This document shows, one piece after another, positions 25,336 to 33,613 of a stretch of DNA of 64,000 nucleotides. The notes under the pieces are model-generated. The model worked only from the letters and a program-made list of their open reading frames with translations. It made no database searches and was not told the DNA's origin. This DNA is from Terrimesophilobacter sp038243605 (GTDB taxonomy: Bacteria; Actinomycetota; Actinomycetes; Actinomycetales; Microbacteriaceae). The DNA lies in contig JBBSQX010000005.1 in NCBI GenBank assembly GCA_038243605.1, positions 1-64,000 on the forward strand, written 5' to 3'. The translations under genes were made by a program, and so were the position numbers. Every line of letters starts with the position of its first letter. The first letter of the stretch is position 1.

Positions 25336-26829
25336 ATGACTGAAACACTCGTCCACTACATCAACGGCGCAGCGAACAAGGGGGCATCTACGCGCACCTC
25401 GCCGGTGTTCAACCCGGCCACCGGCGCCGTGGCGAAGAACGTGGCGCTCGCCAGCATCACCGACGTTGACACCGCTGTCGCCGCTGCCACCGCCGCGTAC
25501 CCGGCCTGGCGTGACACCTCGCAGGCCAACAAGCAGGCGATTCTGTACAAATACCGCGAACTGCTGAACGCGCGGCGCAACGAGCTCGCCGACATCCTCA
25601 CCGCCGAGCACGGCAAGGTCACCTCTGACGCACGCGGCGAGGTTGCTCGTGGTATCGAGGTCGTGGAGTTTGCGCTGGGGATGCCGCACCTCATGAAGGG
25701 CGACTTCTCCGAGAACGTCTCCACCGGCGTCGACGTGTACACAATCCGCCAGCCGCTCGGTGCTGTGGCGATTATCAGCCCGTTCAACTTTCCGGCCATG
25801 GTGCCCATGTGGTTCTTCGCGATCGCCATCGCCACCGGAAACACTGTGGTGCTGAAGCCCTCAGAGAAAGACCCATCTGCGGCCAACTGGATGGCGGAGC
25901 TGTTCACGGAGGCTGGCCTGCCCGACGGCGTCTTTAACGTCGTTCACGGCGACAAGGAATCAGTTGACGCGCTGCTGGAGCACGACGACATCATGGCTGT
26001 CTCCTTCGTTGGTTCCACACCCATCGCCAAGTATATTTACGAGAAGTCGGCGAAGTACGGTAAGCGCGTTCAGGCGCTCGGCGGCGCAAAAAACCACATG
26101 CTCGTGCTGCCGGATGCTGACCTCGACCTGACTGCCGACGCGGCCGTGAACGCGGGCTTCGGCTCCGCGGGCGAGCGCTGCATGGCCATCAGTGTGATCG
26201 TCGCGGTCGAACCAGTGGCCGACGACCTCATCGCCAAGATCACCGAGCGCATGAAGGGCCTGAAGATCGGCGACGGCATGCGCAACTGCGATATGGGCCC
26301 CCTCATCACCGAGGTTCACCGCGACAAAGTTGCCTCCTACATCGACCTCGCCAGCAAGGATGGCGCAACGGTCGTCGTGGATGGCCGCGGCATTGAGGTG
26401 GATGGTGACGCTTCAGGGTTCTGGCTCGGCCCGACACTGCTCGACAAGGTAAGCACCGACTCCGACGTGTACAAGGACGAGATCTTTGGCCCCATCGTGG
26501 CGATCATCAGGGTTGCCTCGTATGAAGAAGGCCTCGCGCTCATCAACCGCAGCCCGTACGGCAACGGCACCGCCATCTTCACCAACGATGGCGGCGCAGC
26601 GAGGCGCTACCAGCACGAGGTTGAGGTCGGAATGGTGGGCGTGAACGTACCTATTCCCGTGCCGGTCGCGTATCACTCATTCGGTGGGTGGAAGAATTCA
26701 GCATTCGGCGACGCCAAAGCGTACGGCCCCGCCGGTGTCGCCTTCTACACGCGCGAGAAGGCTGTCACAAGTCGATGGCTCGACCCAAGCCACGGAGGAA
26801 TCAACCTGGGCTTCCCGCAAAACGAGTAG
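25336..26829 (+). CDS. mmsA: CoA-acylating methylmalonate-semialdehyde dehydrogenase
   Basis: Aldehyde dehydrogenase of 497 residues. The catalytic cysteine lies in FGSAGERCMAISV, the motif typical of the CoA-dependent MmsA/IolA group, and the C-terminus INLGFPQN is also diagnostic. It would convert malonate semialdehyde to acetyl-CoA, or methylmalonate semialdehyde to propionyl-CoA, completing uracil and thymine breakdown. It is the last gene of the operon. The next gene is 177 bases downstream behind a structured leader. Confidence 0.95.
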   Translation: MTETLVHYINGAANKGASTRTSPVFNPATGAVAKNVALASITDVDTAVAAATAAYPAWRDTSQANKQAILYKYRELLNARRNELADILTAEHGKVTSDARGEVARGIEVVEFALGMPHLMKGDFSENVSTGVDVYTIRQPLGAVAIISPFNFPAMVPMWFFAIAIATGNTVVLKPSEKDPSAANWMAELFTEAGLPDGVFNVVHGDKESVDALLEHDDIMAVSFVGSTPIAKYIYEKSAKYGKRVQALGGAKNHMLVLPDADLDLTADAAVNAGFGSAGERCMAISVIVAVEPVADDLIAKITERMKGLKIGDGMRNCDMGPLITEVHRDKVASYIDLASKDGATVVVDGRGIEVDGDASGFWLGPTLLDKVSTDSDVYKDEIFGPIVAIIRVASYEEGLALINRSPYGNGTAIFTNDGGAARRYQHEVEVGMVGVNVPIPVPVAYHSFGGWKNSAFGDAKAYGPAGVAFYTREKAVTSRWLDPSHGGINLGFPQNE

Positions 26830-26900
26830 CCATGATCGCCGGCAGCGTTTCAGTAAGCGGTGCGGCGACCAGCGAGTAAACTAGAAACTCGACCCCCTCG

Positions 26901-27000
26901 CCGGATGTGGTGGGGTGCGCGTGCCCTAGATCTGGGCTGCTGGTCGCCTGCACCGAACGAATCGTTCGGTTTCTTGGACGACGTTCGACCACATCCGGAG
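26901..27000 (+). promoter_or_regulatory. Structured 5' leader of the F420-0-type importer (possible riboswitch)
   Basis: CCGGATGTGGT (26901-26911) is the exact reverse complement of ACCACATCCGG (26988-26998), an 11-bp stem enclosing 76 bases. Inside are the possible helices GGTGC/GCACC (26914-26918 with 26950-26954), GCCC/GGGC (26923-26926 with 26934-26937) and the hairpin 26952-26970. The last two bases of the closing stem are part of the ribosome binding site GGAG (26997-27000), six bases before GTG 27007. Closing the stem would therefore mask translation initiation. I do not recognise it as a known riboswitch class; a B12 box is absent. Confidence 0.6.
26952..26970. promoter_or_regulatory. 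19-bp perfect palindrome ACCGAACGAATCGTTCGGT
   Basis: Nine-base arms surround a central A. As RNA it forms a 7-bp hairpin with a GAATC loop inside the leader. As DNA it has the form of a TetR-type operator. CGTTCG occurs again at 26982-26987 and could pair alternatively with the left arm. Confidence 0.6.
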
Positions 27001-27006
27001 ATATAC

Positions 27007-28002
27007 GTGCCACGCACCCCGCTTAAGATTTCTCATGTCACTGCCGTCGTGTTGGTTGCGACCCTCGCTCTTGCTGGTTGCACCGCGGCGCAAGGGGCAC
27101 CAGCAGCCCCCTCAGCCGCTCCTTCGCCTGGCCTCATCGCCTCGATCGACAATTGCGGGGTGGAGGTCCCGATTTTGGCGCCACCGGAACGCGTGGTTAC
27201 CATCAAGTCGACCTCCACCGAGATGCTGCTCGCGCTTGGTCTTGGCGATCGCATTGTGGGCACGGCCTTTCAGGACGGACCGGTGCCAGAAAAGTGGGCA
27301 TCCGTTGCCGCCGATCTTCCCGTGCTCGCCGACAAGGTTCCGTCGCAAGAGGTGGTGCTGAATGCAAACCCCGACTTCGTGTACGCCGGATGGGAGTCAA
27401 ACTTCTCCTCCGATGGAGCGGGAACCCGCGCCGATCTGGCGTCCCTCGGCATTCTCAGTTACGTCTCCCCCGCCGCGTGCAAAGAGGCACCATACAAGCC
27501 GACCAGCCTGAGCTTCGATGACATCGACCACGAGATCGGAGAAATTGCTGCGTTGTTCAATGTCGATGGCACCGCCCTTCTTGCCGACCAGCACTCCACT
27601 CTAAAGTCCATTCACAAAGACAGCCGCGGGCTCTCTGCGCTGTGGTTCTCGTCTGGCTCCGACATTCCTTATGTGGGAGCAGGCAGCGGGGCTCCCCAGC
27701 TCATCCTCGACACGATCGGCGTGCGCAACATTGCCGGCGACGTGGATGACACCTGGGTGAGTTACAACTGGGAGAGCGTGGTCGCGGCAAACCCCGACGT
27801 CATTGTGCTCGTGGACGCGATCTGGAGCACTACCGAGAAAAAGATCGGTGTGCTTGAAGGCAACCCAGCGACCGCGATGCTGGATGCTGTGAAGAATCAT
27901 CGCTACCTCATCGTGCCGTTCGCGGCGGGTGAGGCAGGCGTGCGCACGGCGGATGCTGCAGCCGACCTCTCGGAGCAGCTGAAGGCACTCAAGGTTGACT
28001 AG
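27007..28002 (+). CDS. Substrate-binding lipoprotein of a putative F420-0 ABC importer
   Basis: Class III (BtuF/FepB-like) binding protein of 331 residues from GTG 27007. GGAG lies six bases upstream and the lipoprotein signal (lipobox LALAGC) follows at once. It shows the family ligand-binding layout: PPERVVTIKSTSTEMLLALGLGDRIVG at the start of the first lobe and ANPDFVYAGWESNF. The closest family I recall is the proposed F420-0 transporter cassette (TIGR03868/03869/03873), defined in actinobacteria that often keep only cofE for F420. Nearby cofE and fgd support this over cobalamin or haem. Confidence 0.85.
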   Translation: MPRTPLKISHVTAVVLVATLALAGCTAAQGAPAAPSAAPSPGLIASIDNCGVEVPILAPPERVVTIKSTSTEMLLALGLGDRIVGTAFQDGPVPEKWASVAADLPVLADKVPSQEVVLNANPDFVYAGWESNFSSDGAGTRADLASLGILSYVSPAACKEAPYKPTSLSFDDIDHEIGEIAALFNVDGTALLADQHSTLKSIHKDSRGLSALWFSSGSDIPYVGAGSGAPQLILDTIGVRNIAGDVDDTWVSYNWESVVAANPDVIVLVDAIWSTTEKKIGVLEGNPATAMLDAVKNHRYLIVPFAAGEAGVRTADAAADLSEQLKALKVD

Positions 28003-29008
28003 ACGCGCCCGCGGAATCACCTGGACCGTCGTGCTCGCCGCGGCGGTCCTGGCCTCCGTGACGTTCGCTGTCACCTTCGGGCCAGCACAGATCACGCCAG
28101 CGGAGGTGTGGGGCTCGATTCTGCATCACCTCGGCATCGGCCCCTCCCCGCTTAACCCGCTGCGTGACAGCATCGTGTGGCAACTGCGACTGCCGAGAGT
28201 GCTGACGGCAGGCGCTGTGGGCGCAGGGCTTGCCCTTGCCGGTGTCGTGATGCAGGCGATTACGCGCAACCCTCTCGCCGACCCTTACCTGCTCGGCCTC
28301 TCGTCTGGCGCCTCACTTGGTGCCGTTGCTGTGCTACTTCTCGGCAGTGCACTGCTGCTTCCCTTTGCCGCTTTTCTTGGCGCCGTGATCGCCCTCGCGG
28401 CAACACTGCTGCTCGCGGGCGCGTTCGGGCGCATCACACCCGGCCGCACGATCCTCGCCGGCATCGCCGTTTCTGCTCTCGCTGGCGCTATCACCAGCCT
28501 CATCATTTTCTGGACGGTGACCGGAGACTCGTACCGCGAAATTCTGGCGTGGTTGCTCGGATCCCTCGCCGGAGCACGGTGGCCAGCTGTGACGATCGCT
28601 GTGGTCGCCATCGTCGTTGCTGGCATCCCCATCATGCTCAGTGGCCGCGTTCTGGATGCCGTCGCTTTCGGTGATACCTCGGCCGCAACACTCGGCATCA
28701 ACGTCTCTGCCACCCGCTGGATCATGCTCACCGCGGCCGCGCTCCTCACCGGCGCCATGGTCTCGGTGAGCGGCGCTATTGGTTTTGTGGGGTTGATTCT
28801 GCCGCACGCAGTGAGGCTGCTCGTCGGGCCGCGACACCGGCTGCTGCTGCCCCTCTCGGCCCTCGTCGGTGCGAGCTTTCTCATCTGGGCCGACACCGTT
28901 GCACGCTCACTCTTCGACCCGCGGGAGCTTCCTGTTGGCATCGTGACCGCCATCATCGGTGCCCCAATATTTGCTGTGCTTCTGGCGCGCAGAAAAGTCG
29001 CATCGTGA
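27995..29008 (+). CDS. Permease of a putative F420-0 ABC importer (BtuC/FecCD fold)
   Basis: A 337-residue membrane protein with about ten hydrophobic segments and FecCD hallmarks: RLPRVLTAGAVGAGLALAGVVMQAITRNPLADPYLLGLSSGASLGA, and GFVGLILPHAVRLLVGPRHR near the end. A TTG start at 27995 overlaps the binding-protein stop by eight bases. The ATPase start overlaps its own stop by four. The cassette order binding protein-permease-ATPase is standard for type II importers. Confidence 0.88.
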   Translation: MTRRARGITWTVVLAAAVLASVTFAVTFGPAQITPAEVWGSILHHLGIGPSPLNPLRDSIVWQLRLPRVLTAGAVGAGLALAGVVMQAITRNPLADPYLLGLSSGASLGAVAVLLLGSALLLPFAAFLGAVIALAATLLLAGAFGRITPGRTILAGIAVSALAGAITSLIIFWTVTGDSYREILAWLLGSLAGARWPAVTIAVVAIVVAGIPIMLSGRVLDAVAFGDTSAATLGINVSATRWIMLTAAALLTGAMVSVSGAIGFVGLILPHAVRLLVGPRHRLLLPLSALVGASFLIWADTVARSLFDPRELPVGIVTAIIGAPIFAVLLARRKVAS

Positions 29009-29826
29009 GCGGCTTCGGCGCGGAAAGCGCCGGAACACGTGGCCTTGAGTCTGATGGTCTCTACGCTGAGCGCCTCACCGTTCACCGCGACGGCCACCTC
29101 ATCATCGATGGGATTGATTGCCGCGCTCCCTCCGGTGCCGTCACCGCCCTCATCGGGCCAAACGGCTCAGGTAAGTCAACACTGCTGCACGCTCTCGCCA
29201 CCGTTCTGGCCAGCTCCAGCGGCGTCATCCGTTTTGACGGCGATGACCTCACCGCACTGCACCGCCGCGAGCGCGCACGCACCATTGCGCTTGTTGAGCA
29301 GGATGCCAGTACCGAGCTTTCCCTCTCGGTCACCGAGACCGTCGCCCTCGGTCGCATCCCGCACCAGGGGATCTTCGCAGACGAGTCGGACGCTGACCGC
29401 GCAATTACTCGCGAGGCATTAGAGACGGTCAGCATGAGCGACTTCGCCACGCGCGACGTGACGGAACTTTCAGGTGGCGAGCGGCAGAGAGTGTTGCTCG
29501 CACGCGCACTCGCTCAAGAACCTCGCCTACTTCTGTTGGACGAGCCAACAAACCATCTCGACATCTCAGCTCAACTCGCCACACTCGCGCTTCTGCACGA
29601 GCTGGCGGCGTCGGGCGTCACCGTCATCGCCGCGCTTCACGACCTCACTCTCGCGGCGGGGTGGAGCGACCATGTGATCGTGCTCGCGGACGGTCGCGTT
29701 GTCGCGGCAGGGGCCACCGCCACCACACTCACACCACAACTTATCGACGAGGTCTACGGCGTGCGGGCCGAGATTGTGGCGCGCAAGGGGCACCGCCCCA
29801 CCATCGCGTTTAGCCGCCGTGACTGA
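29005..29826 (+). CDS. ATP-binding protein of a putative F420-0 ABC importer
   Basis: FecE/BtuD-type ATPase of 273 residues from GTG 29005. It has Walker A GPNGSGKST, signature LSGGERQRVLLARALA, Walker B LLLLDEPTNHLDIS and the switch region AALHDLTLAAG. It completes the three-gene importer. The next genes are convergent, so the transcript probably ends in the short gap at 29827-29916. Confidence 0.9.
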   Translation: MSGFGAESAGTRGLESDGLYAERLTVHRDGHLIIDGIDCRAPSGAVTALIGPNGSGKSTLLHALATVLASSSGVIRFDGDDLTALHRRERARTIALVEQDASTELSLSVTETVALGRIPHQGIFADESDADRAITREALETVSMSDFATRDVTELSGGERQRVLLARALAQEPRLLLLDEPTNHLDISAQLATLALLHELAASGVTVIAALHDLTLAAGWSDHVIVLADGRVVAAGATATTLTPQLIDEVYGVRAEIVARKGHRPTIAFSRRD

Positions 29827-29846
29827 TCTCAAGGCGCTTTGAGCCG

Positions 29847-29887
29847 CACGGCTGCTTCTCGCTACACGGCTGCTTCTCGCTGCACGG
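29847..29887. repeat. 18-bp direct repeat, 2.3 copies
   Basis: CACGGCTGCTTCTCGCTA is followed by a copy with one change and then the partial unit CACGG. It lies in the gap between the convergent ATPase and transglutaminase genes. A CTCAA/TTGAG mini-hairpin at 29828-29843 precedes it, without a T-tract. Confidence 0.6.
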
Positions 29888-29916
29888 CGCTGCTGGCGAC
29901 AAAGCGCCACTGACCG

Positions 29917-32313
29917 TTAGCTGCGTCGACCCAGGCTGCGCGACCAGATCGACCGTGGCGCGATTACGGCCCGCACTCGCGTGCGCCATCCTGACGCGGA
30001 GCGCAACCGGTCAAGAACGCTGTTCATGCGCGAACCCCACTCTTCACCCGTATTCGCCTCTCGTGCCGCGCTGGCGCTCACAGGTTTCGGCAGCTCCCCA
30101 GCAAAACTCTGTCGCTCGACGAGCCCCACGATTGCTGCGAGCGTTGTCTGATCGGTAACCCCCAGCCGTGCAGAGTGAGCGATCACTGCGGCAACCTCAC
30201 GAGGGGTGGAGGTGTCACTAATATCAATCCCGAGGTCCATCGCGCTCTGTAGAAGCTCCCGCCATAATGTCGTTGCCGCTGGGTGGCCACGAGAGAGGCT
30301 CCGTATCCGGATGGCGCGCTCGGCGACACGCACCGCGGCAGGAACCAGCAGCAACAGCGCGATGCAAAGAATCACAAAACCTGCCACGAGCCAACCGAAC
30401 AGGTTTGTCGACGAGCCGGAGGCCGCCTCGTCGTCCGCCTGGTCCAGTGGCGCCGCCGAACGCGTGGGTGCCGCGGAAGGAGTGGCCGTCGTGTCGGGAG
30501 TCGGGTTTATATTCGGCGTGATGGGCACACCGGGTGTCGCCTCATCCGCGTAGCTGGGAACAAACCCTCGGCCGGGTGTTGGTTCGAACCGCGTCCATCC
30601 GATTCCCTCAAAGTAAAGCTCCGGCCACGCGTGCACATCCTGAGTCGACACTCGATAGGTAGTTCGACCATCTTTCGTCTCGGTGTCTTTCGTCTCGGGC
30701 TGCTTCTCCCCCGGCAAGAACCCCACAGTGACGCGCGACGGAATATCGAGAGTCCGCGCCATCACGGCCATCGCCGACGCGAAGTGGATGCAGTAGCCAC
30801 TCTTGGCGTCAAGAAACTGGGCGATGGCAGTCATCCCGTTCGAGTCGTAACCGTTGTCAACAGGGGCGGTCTCCGAGTACGCGAACGAACCTTGTCGAAA
30901 ATACTCCTGAAGCGCAACGGCGCGAGCATAATCGCTGGCGGCAGACGCCGTCACCTCGCGTGCAGTGTCGCCAATGATGGCCGGAAGGTCAGCCGGGAGC
31001 TCACGGTACCTGCTGTCTGCGGCATTCGGGTTTTCTGCCGCCGTACTGTTTTCAGCACCCACGCTGCTCTGCGGCACCGTGCTGTTCTCAACGGCAGCGC
31101 CACTCGCTGTTTCAAGCTGAGCGGGAGTTGGCTCCAGGTTCACACTCGAAACCCAGTATTCTTCGCCCTTTGCCACACGATCAGGGCTGGTAAAGGTGAG
31201 ATCCGTTGCGTTCCAGTACCAGTCACCACGTAACCCGCGCACCTGAGTGGCGGGGTAGGGAACGGGAAGCCACGGGCTACCCAGATTGCTGATATCCACC
31301 CACGTGGTCTCTTCTGTCGACCGAACCTCGGCGGCCAGACCTGGGGGAGCGCCAACGTCAGAGGGAACATTCTCAAGATCAATGGATGGTGGGTCTGGTT
31401 GCCACGTCTCGGGCTGAAAGTTCTGCAGGCTCACCAGCCGCAAATAGTTCGGATCTCCTGATTCAGTGCTGTACATCAGGATTGTTCTCGGCAGGCCACG
31501 CCGTAGCTCGTCGCCGAGCGCGAGCACGGGGTTGACACTCGCCAGGTAGCCGCCGAAACCATCCCCGCTCGCCGAAGACTCATCCACCTGAGGAAGCACG
31601 AGTGGCACGAAAAGGGCAACGGCAACGGCAAGCGCACCAACCCCCAACGTGCGGGAAGTTTGTGCGAAGGGGTCACCCGCCCGCAACAACACCAGCCAAC
31701 ACACCCCCGTGAGAACGATGAAGAAGACATCCGCGAGTTGGGTACCAATCGCTGTCGGGATGCCAACGATCGCTGCAAGGGGAAGGGCAGCGAGAGCTGG
31801 TCTTCGCCACGTGATGGCGATGAGGTCAGCAACAACAGCCAGCACACCCGTTCCGAAGCACAGGAGAAAGATAACGCCTAGCGTCGCTTCTGCCGGAACC
31901 GATTGGCCGGCGATTGATGCCCCACCTTCGTGGGCGAGAGCACCAAAATTGATGACTGTTCCGGGGGTAGGGACAATGAAAAGAAGGGCTGTTCCCCGCG
32001 CGAAAAAAAGCGTCATGACGCCGACGAGTGCGAAAAAGGAAACAAGTGTGGGAACCCAGCGACGCTCACTCAGGGCTCTGGCAATGGCCGCTGCCCCGAG
32101 CACGGCGAACACGACCCCGCCAAGAGCAAACCACCATGCGGAATCCTGAAGCACCGAGTGTATGGAAGCAGTCGCCGCGCAAAAAATTGCGAAGAGCGCG
32201 ATGCTGATCCGCCACGCGCGCTGCTGGTGCGCTACTCGCTTCTGCCGTTGAGGATGCGGTTTTTCTCGCTCTCGCCGTTGTGGTCGCGCGAACAGCAGGT
32301 CTTCAGCGGGCAC
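29917..32313 (-). CDS. TgpA-like membrane transglutaminase
   Basis: A protein of 798 residues from GTG 32313 (GGAGG seven bases upstream). The N-terminal membrane domain has about six segments (DUF3488 type). It is followed by an extracytoplasmic transglutaminase domain with the catalytic Cys in KSGYCIHFASAMAVMARTL and His in QDVHAWPELYFEGIGWTRFEPTPG, then a Thr/Ala/Pro-rich linker, one more membrane segment and a cytoplasmic tail of about 130 residues. The MoxR-DUF58-transglutaminase trio is a conserved actinobacterial operon of unclear role in envelope protein processing. The gene overlaps DUF58 by 11 bases. Confidence 0.93.
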   Translation of the reverse strand: MPAEDLLFARPQRREREKPHPQRQKRVAHQQRAWRISIALFAIFCAATASIHSVLQDSAWWFALGGVVFAVLGAAAIARALSERRWVPTLVSFFALVGVMTLFFARGTALLFIVPTPGTVINFGALAHEGGASIAGQSVPAEATLGVIFLLCFGTGVLAVVADLIAITWRRPALAALPLAAIVGIPTAIGTQLADVFFIVLTGVCWLVLLRAGDPFAQTSRTLGVGALAVAVALFVPLVLPQVDESSASGDGFGGYLASVNPVLALGDELRRGLPRTILMYSTESGDPNYLRLVSLQNFQPETWQPDPPSIDLENVPSDVGAPPGLAAEVRSTEETTWVDISNLGSPWLPVPYPATQVRGLRGDWYWNATDLTFTSPDRVAKGEEYWVSSVNLEPTPAQLETASGAAVENSTVPQSSVGAENSTAAENPNAADSRYRELPADLPAIIGDTAREVTASAASDYARAVALQEYFRQGSFAYSETAPVDNGYDSNGMTAIAQFLDAKSGYCIHFASAMAVMARTLDIPSRVTVGFLPGEKQPETKDTETKDGRTTYRVSTQDVHAWPELYFEGIGWTRFEPTPGRGFVPSYADEATPGVPITPNINPTPDTTATPSAAPTRSAAPLDQADDEAASGSSTNLFGWLVAGFVILCIALLLLVPAAVRVAERAIRIRSLSRGHPAATTLWRELLQSAMDLGIDISDTSTPREVAAVIAHSARLGVTDQTTLAAIVGLVERQSFAGELPKPVSASAAREANTGEEWGSRMNSVLDRLRSASGWRTRVRAVIAPRSIWSRSLGRRS

Positions 32314-33604
32314 GGTTCGCCTCCCTGCGCTCGGCCGCGGCACTCCACACGGCGGCGAGGTCATCGTTCAGGCCCACCGGAATGCACGTCCACCCGGCAC
32401 TCTGCATCGACTCAAGGACGCGATCGTTGCGAGCGTTCACTACAAACGCGAACGCTGTATCGAACTGGGAGCGCTGAGCGATCAGGGCCTCCACTGTCTC
32501 AGATTCAGCATCCGCCACGACAGCAAAAATCGAGCCCCTCGAGCGGCCAGCCGCTGGAGGCAACGCCAGCGGACGCCGCAACCGTGGAGTATCCACAAGC
32601 GTCACCTCGGCGAGGGACTCCAGAAACCCCTCCTGCTGCGCTGGGGTAGCAAGTTGGCGATAGCTCGTCTCGATGACATCGACAGTAAACCCGGTGCGCT
32701 GAAGATGAAGAGCAAGTGATGCGGTGAACGCAACCGACCACTCAAAACTGTCACTCTCTGGCTGATCTTGTGATGCGGATTCAGCATCGTGGTAGCCACT
32801 CTTGCGCGTATCCAGCACAATGGTGGCCTGCGCGTGGCTGCGCTGCTCCTCCGAGCGCACCATAAGTTCCCCACGTCGCGCAGTTGCCTTCCAGTGCACG
32901 CGCCGCAGGGCATCTCCGTGGCGATACTCCCTCGTCATAATGTCATCGCCACCAGCACTATTGAGGCGTTGTTGAGCTGAGGCAGAGCCGTCATCAGCTT
33001 CCATCGACAGGCCCGTCACCGGCAGCGCCACAACCCGCGGTGTCACCACCAGCTTCTGCGTGCCGCCCACGAGCATTTCACTGCGCGCCAACCGGAACGG
33101 GTCCTTCACGTCAACCACGAACGGCCCAATGTCAAAAATACCTCGACGCGGAGGTTCGAGTATATATGTGACGGTGGCAAATCCGGTACCGAGCTTTCCG
33201 CGATTTCGCGTGAGCGGAATGAGCCTCGTCGGCTCCGTGCCGTACGGAGCCCACGGCCACTCATCACGCCACCTGACTTCTCCCGTCGGGGTCGGTGCGA
33301 GGTTGCGCACCTCTACGTTCACGGTCACGGGGCTTCCGGCCTCAGCGATAACGGGAAGGAATCGTCTGGCAACGTGCATGCTGCGGCGACGCCAGCGCAG
33401 CGTGGCAAGAGCAACAAGCGGCAACCCAATGAGAAGCGACGCTACATAGAGAAGCTCGGTTCGCGAAAGCGCATATGCCGCAATAAGAATACCTATGCCG
33501 ATGATCAGCAGCGCTCGGCCCCGAACTTCGAATCTCACACTGAGTGGCGTGCCACCACCACGGCGCGAGAGCCTTCGCTTAGTGGGCTTCTGCTGACGCG
33601 ACAT
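32303..33604 (-). CDS. DUF58 domain protein
   Basis: A 433-residue protein with two N-terminal membrane segments (about 31-65) followed by a von Willebrand A-like DUF58 domain. The core signature REYRHGDALRRVHWKATARRGELMVRSEEQ is present. DUF58 proteins act with MoxR ATPases as probable chaperone partners for envelope proteins. It begins nine bases after the MoxR stop and overlaps the transglutaminase start. Confidence 0.93.
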   Translation of the reverse strand: MSRQQKPTKRRLSRRGGGTPLSVRFEVRGRALLIIGIGILIAAYALSRTELLYVASLLIGLPLVALATLRWRRRSMHVARRFLPVIAEAGSPVTVNVEVRNLAPTPTGEVRWRDEWPWAPYGTEPTRLIPLTRNRGKLGTGFATVTYILEPPRRGIFDIGPFVVDVKDPFRLARSEMLVGGTQKLVVTPRVVALPVTGLSMEADDGSASAQQRLNSAGGDDIMTREYRHGDALRRVHWKATARRGELMVRSEEQRSHAQATIVLDTRKSGYHDAESASQDQPESDSFEWSVAFTASLALHLQRTGFTVDVIETSYRQLATPAQQEGFLESLAEVTLVDTPRLRRPLALPPAAGRSRGSIFAVVADAESETVEALIAQRSQFDTAFAFVVNARNDRVLESMQSAGWTCIPVGLNDDLAAVWSAAAERREANRAR

Positions 33605-33613
33605 ACCGAAGGG

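Noticed and set aside
26830..27006. Cobalamin riboswitch upstream of the BtuFCD-like importer
   Set aside because: The conserved B12 box and the other characteristic cobalamin-riboswitch segments are not visible, and the region is too short for the usual fold.
30283..31233. A 316-codon frame antisense to the transglutaminase gene
   Set aside because: It is an Arg-rich shadow of a clear transglutaminase with an intact catalytic pattern.
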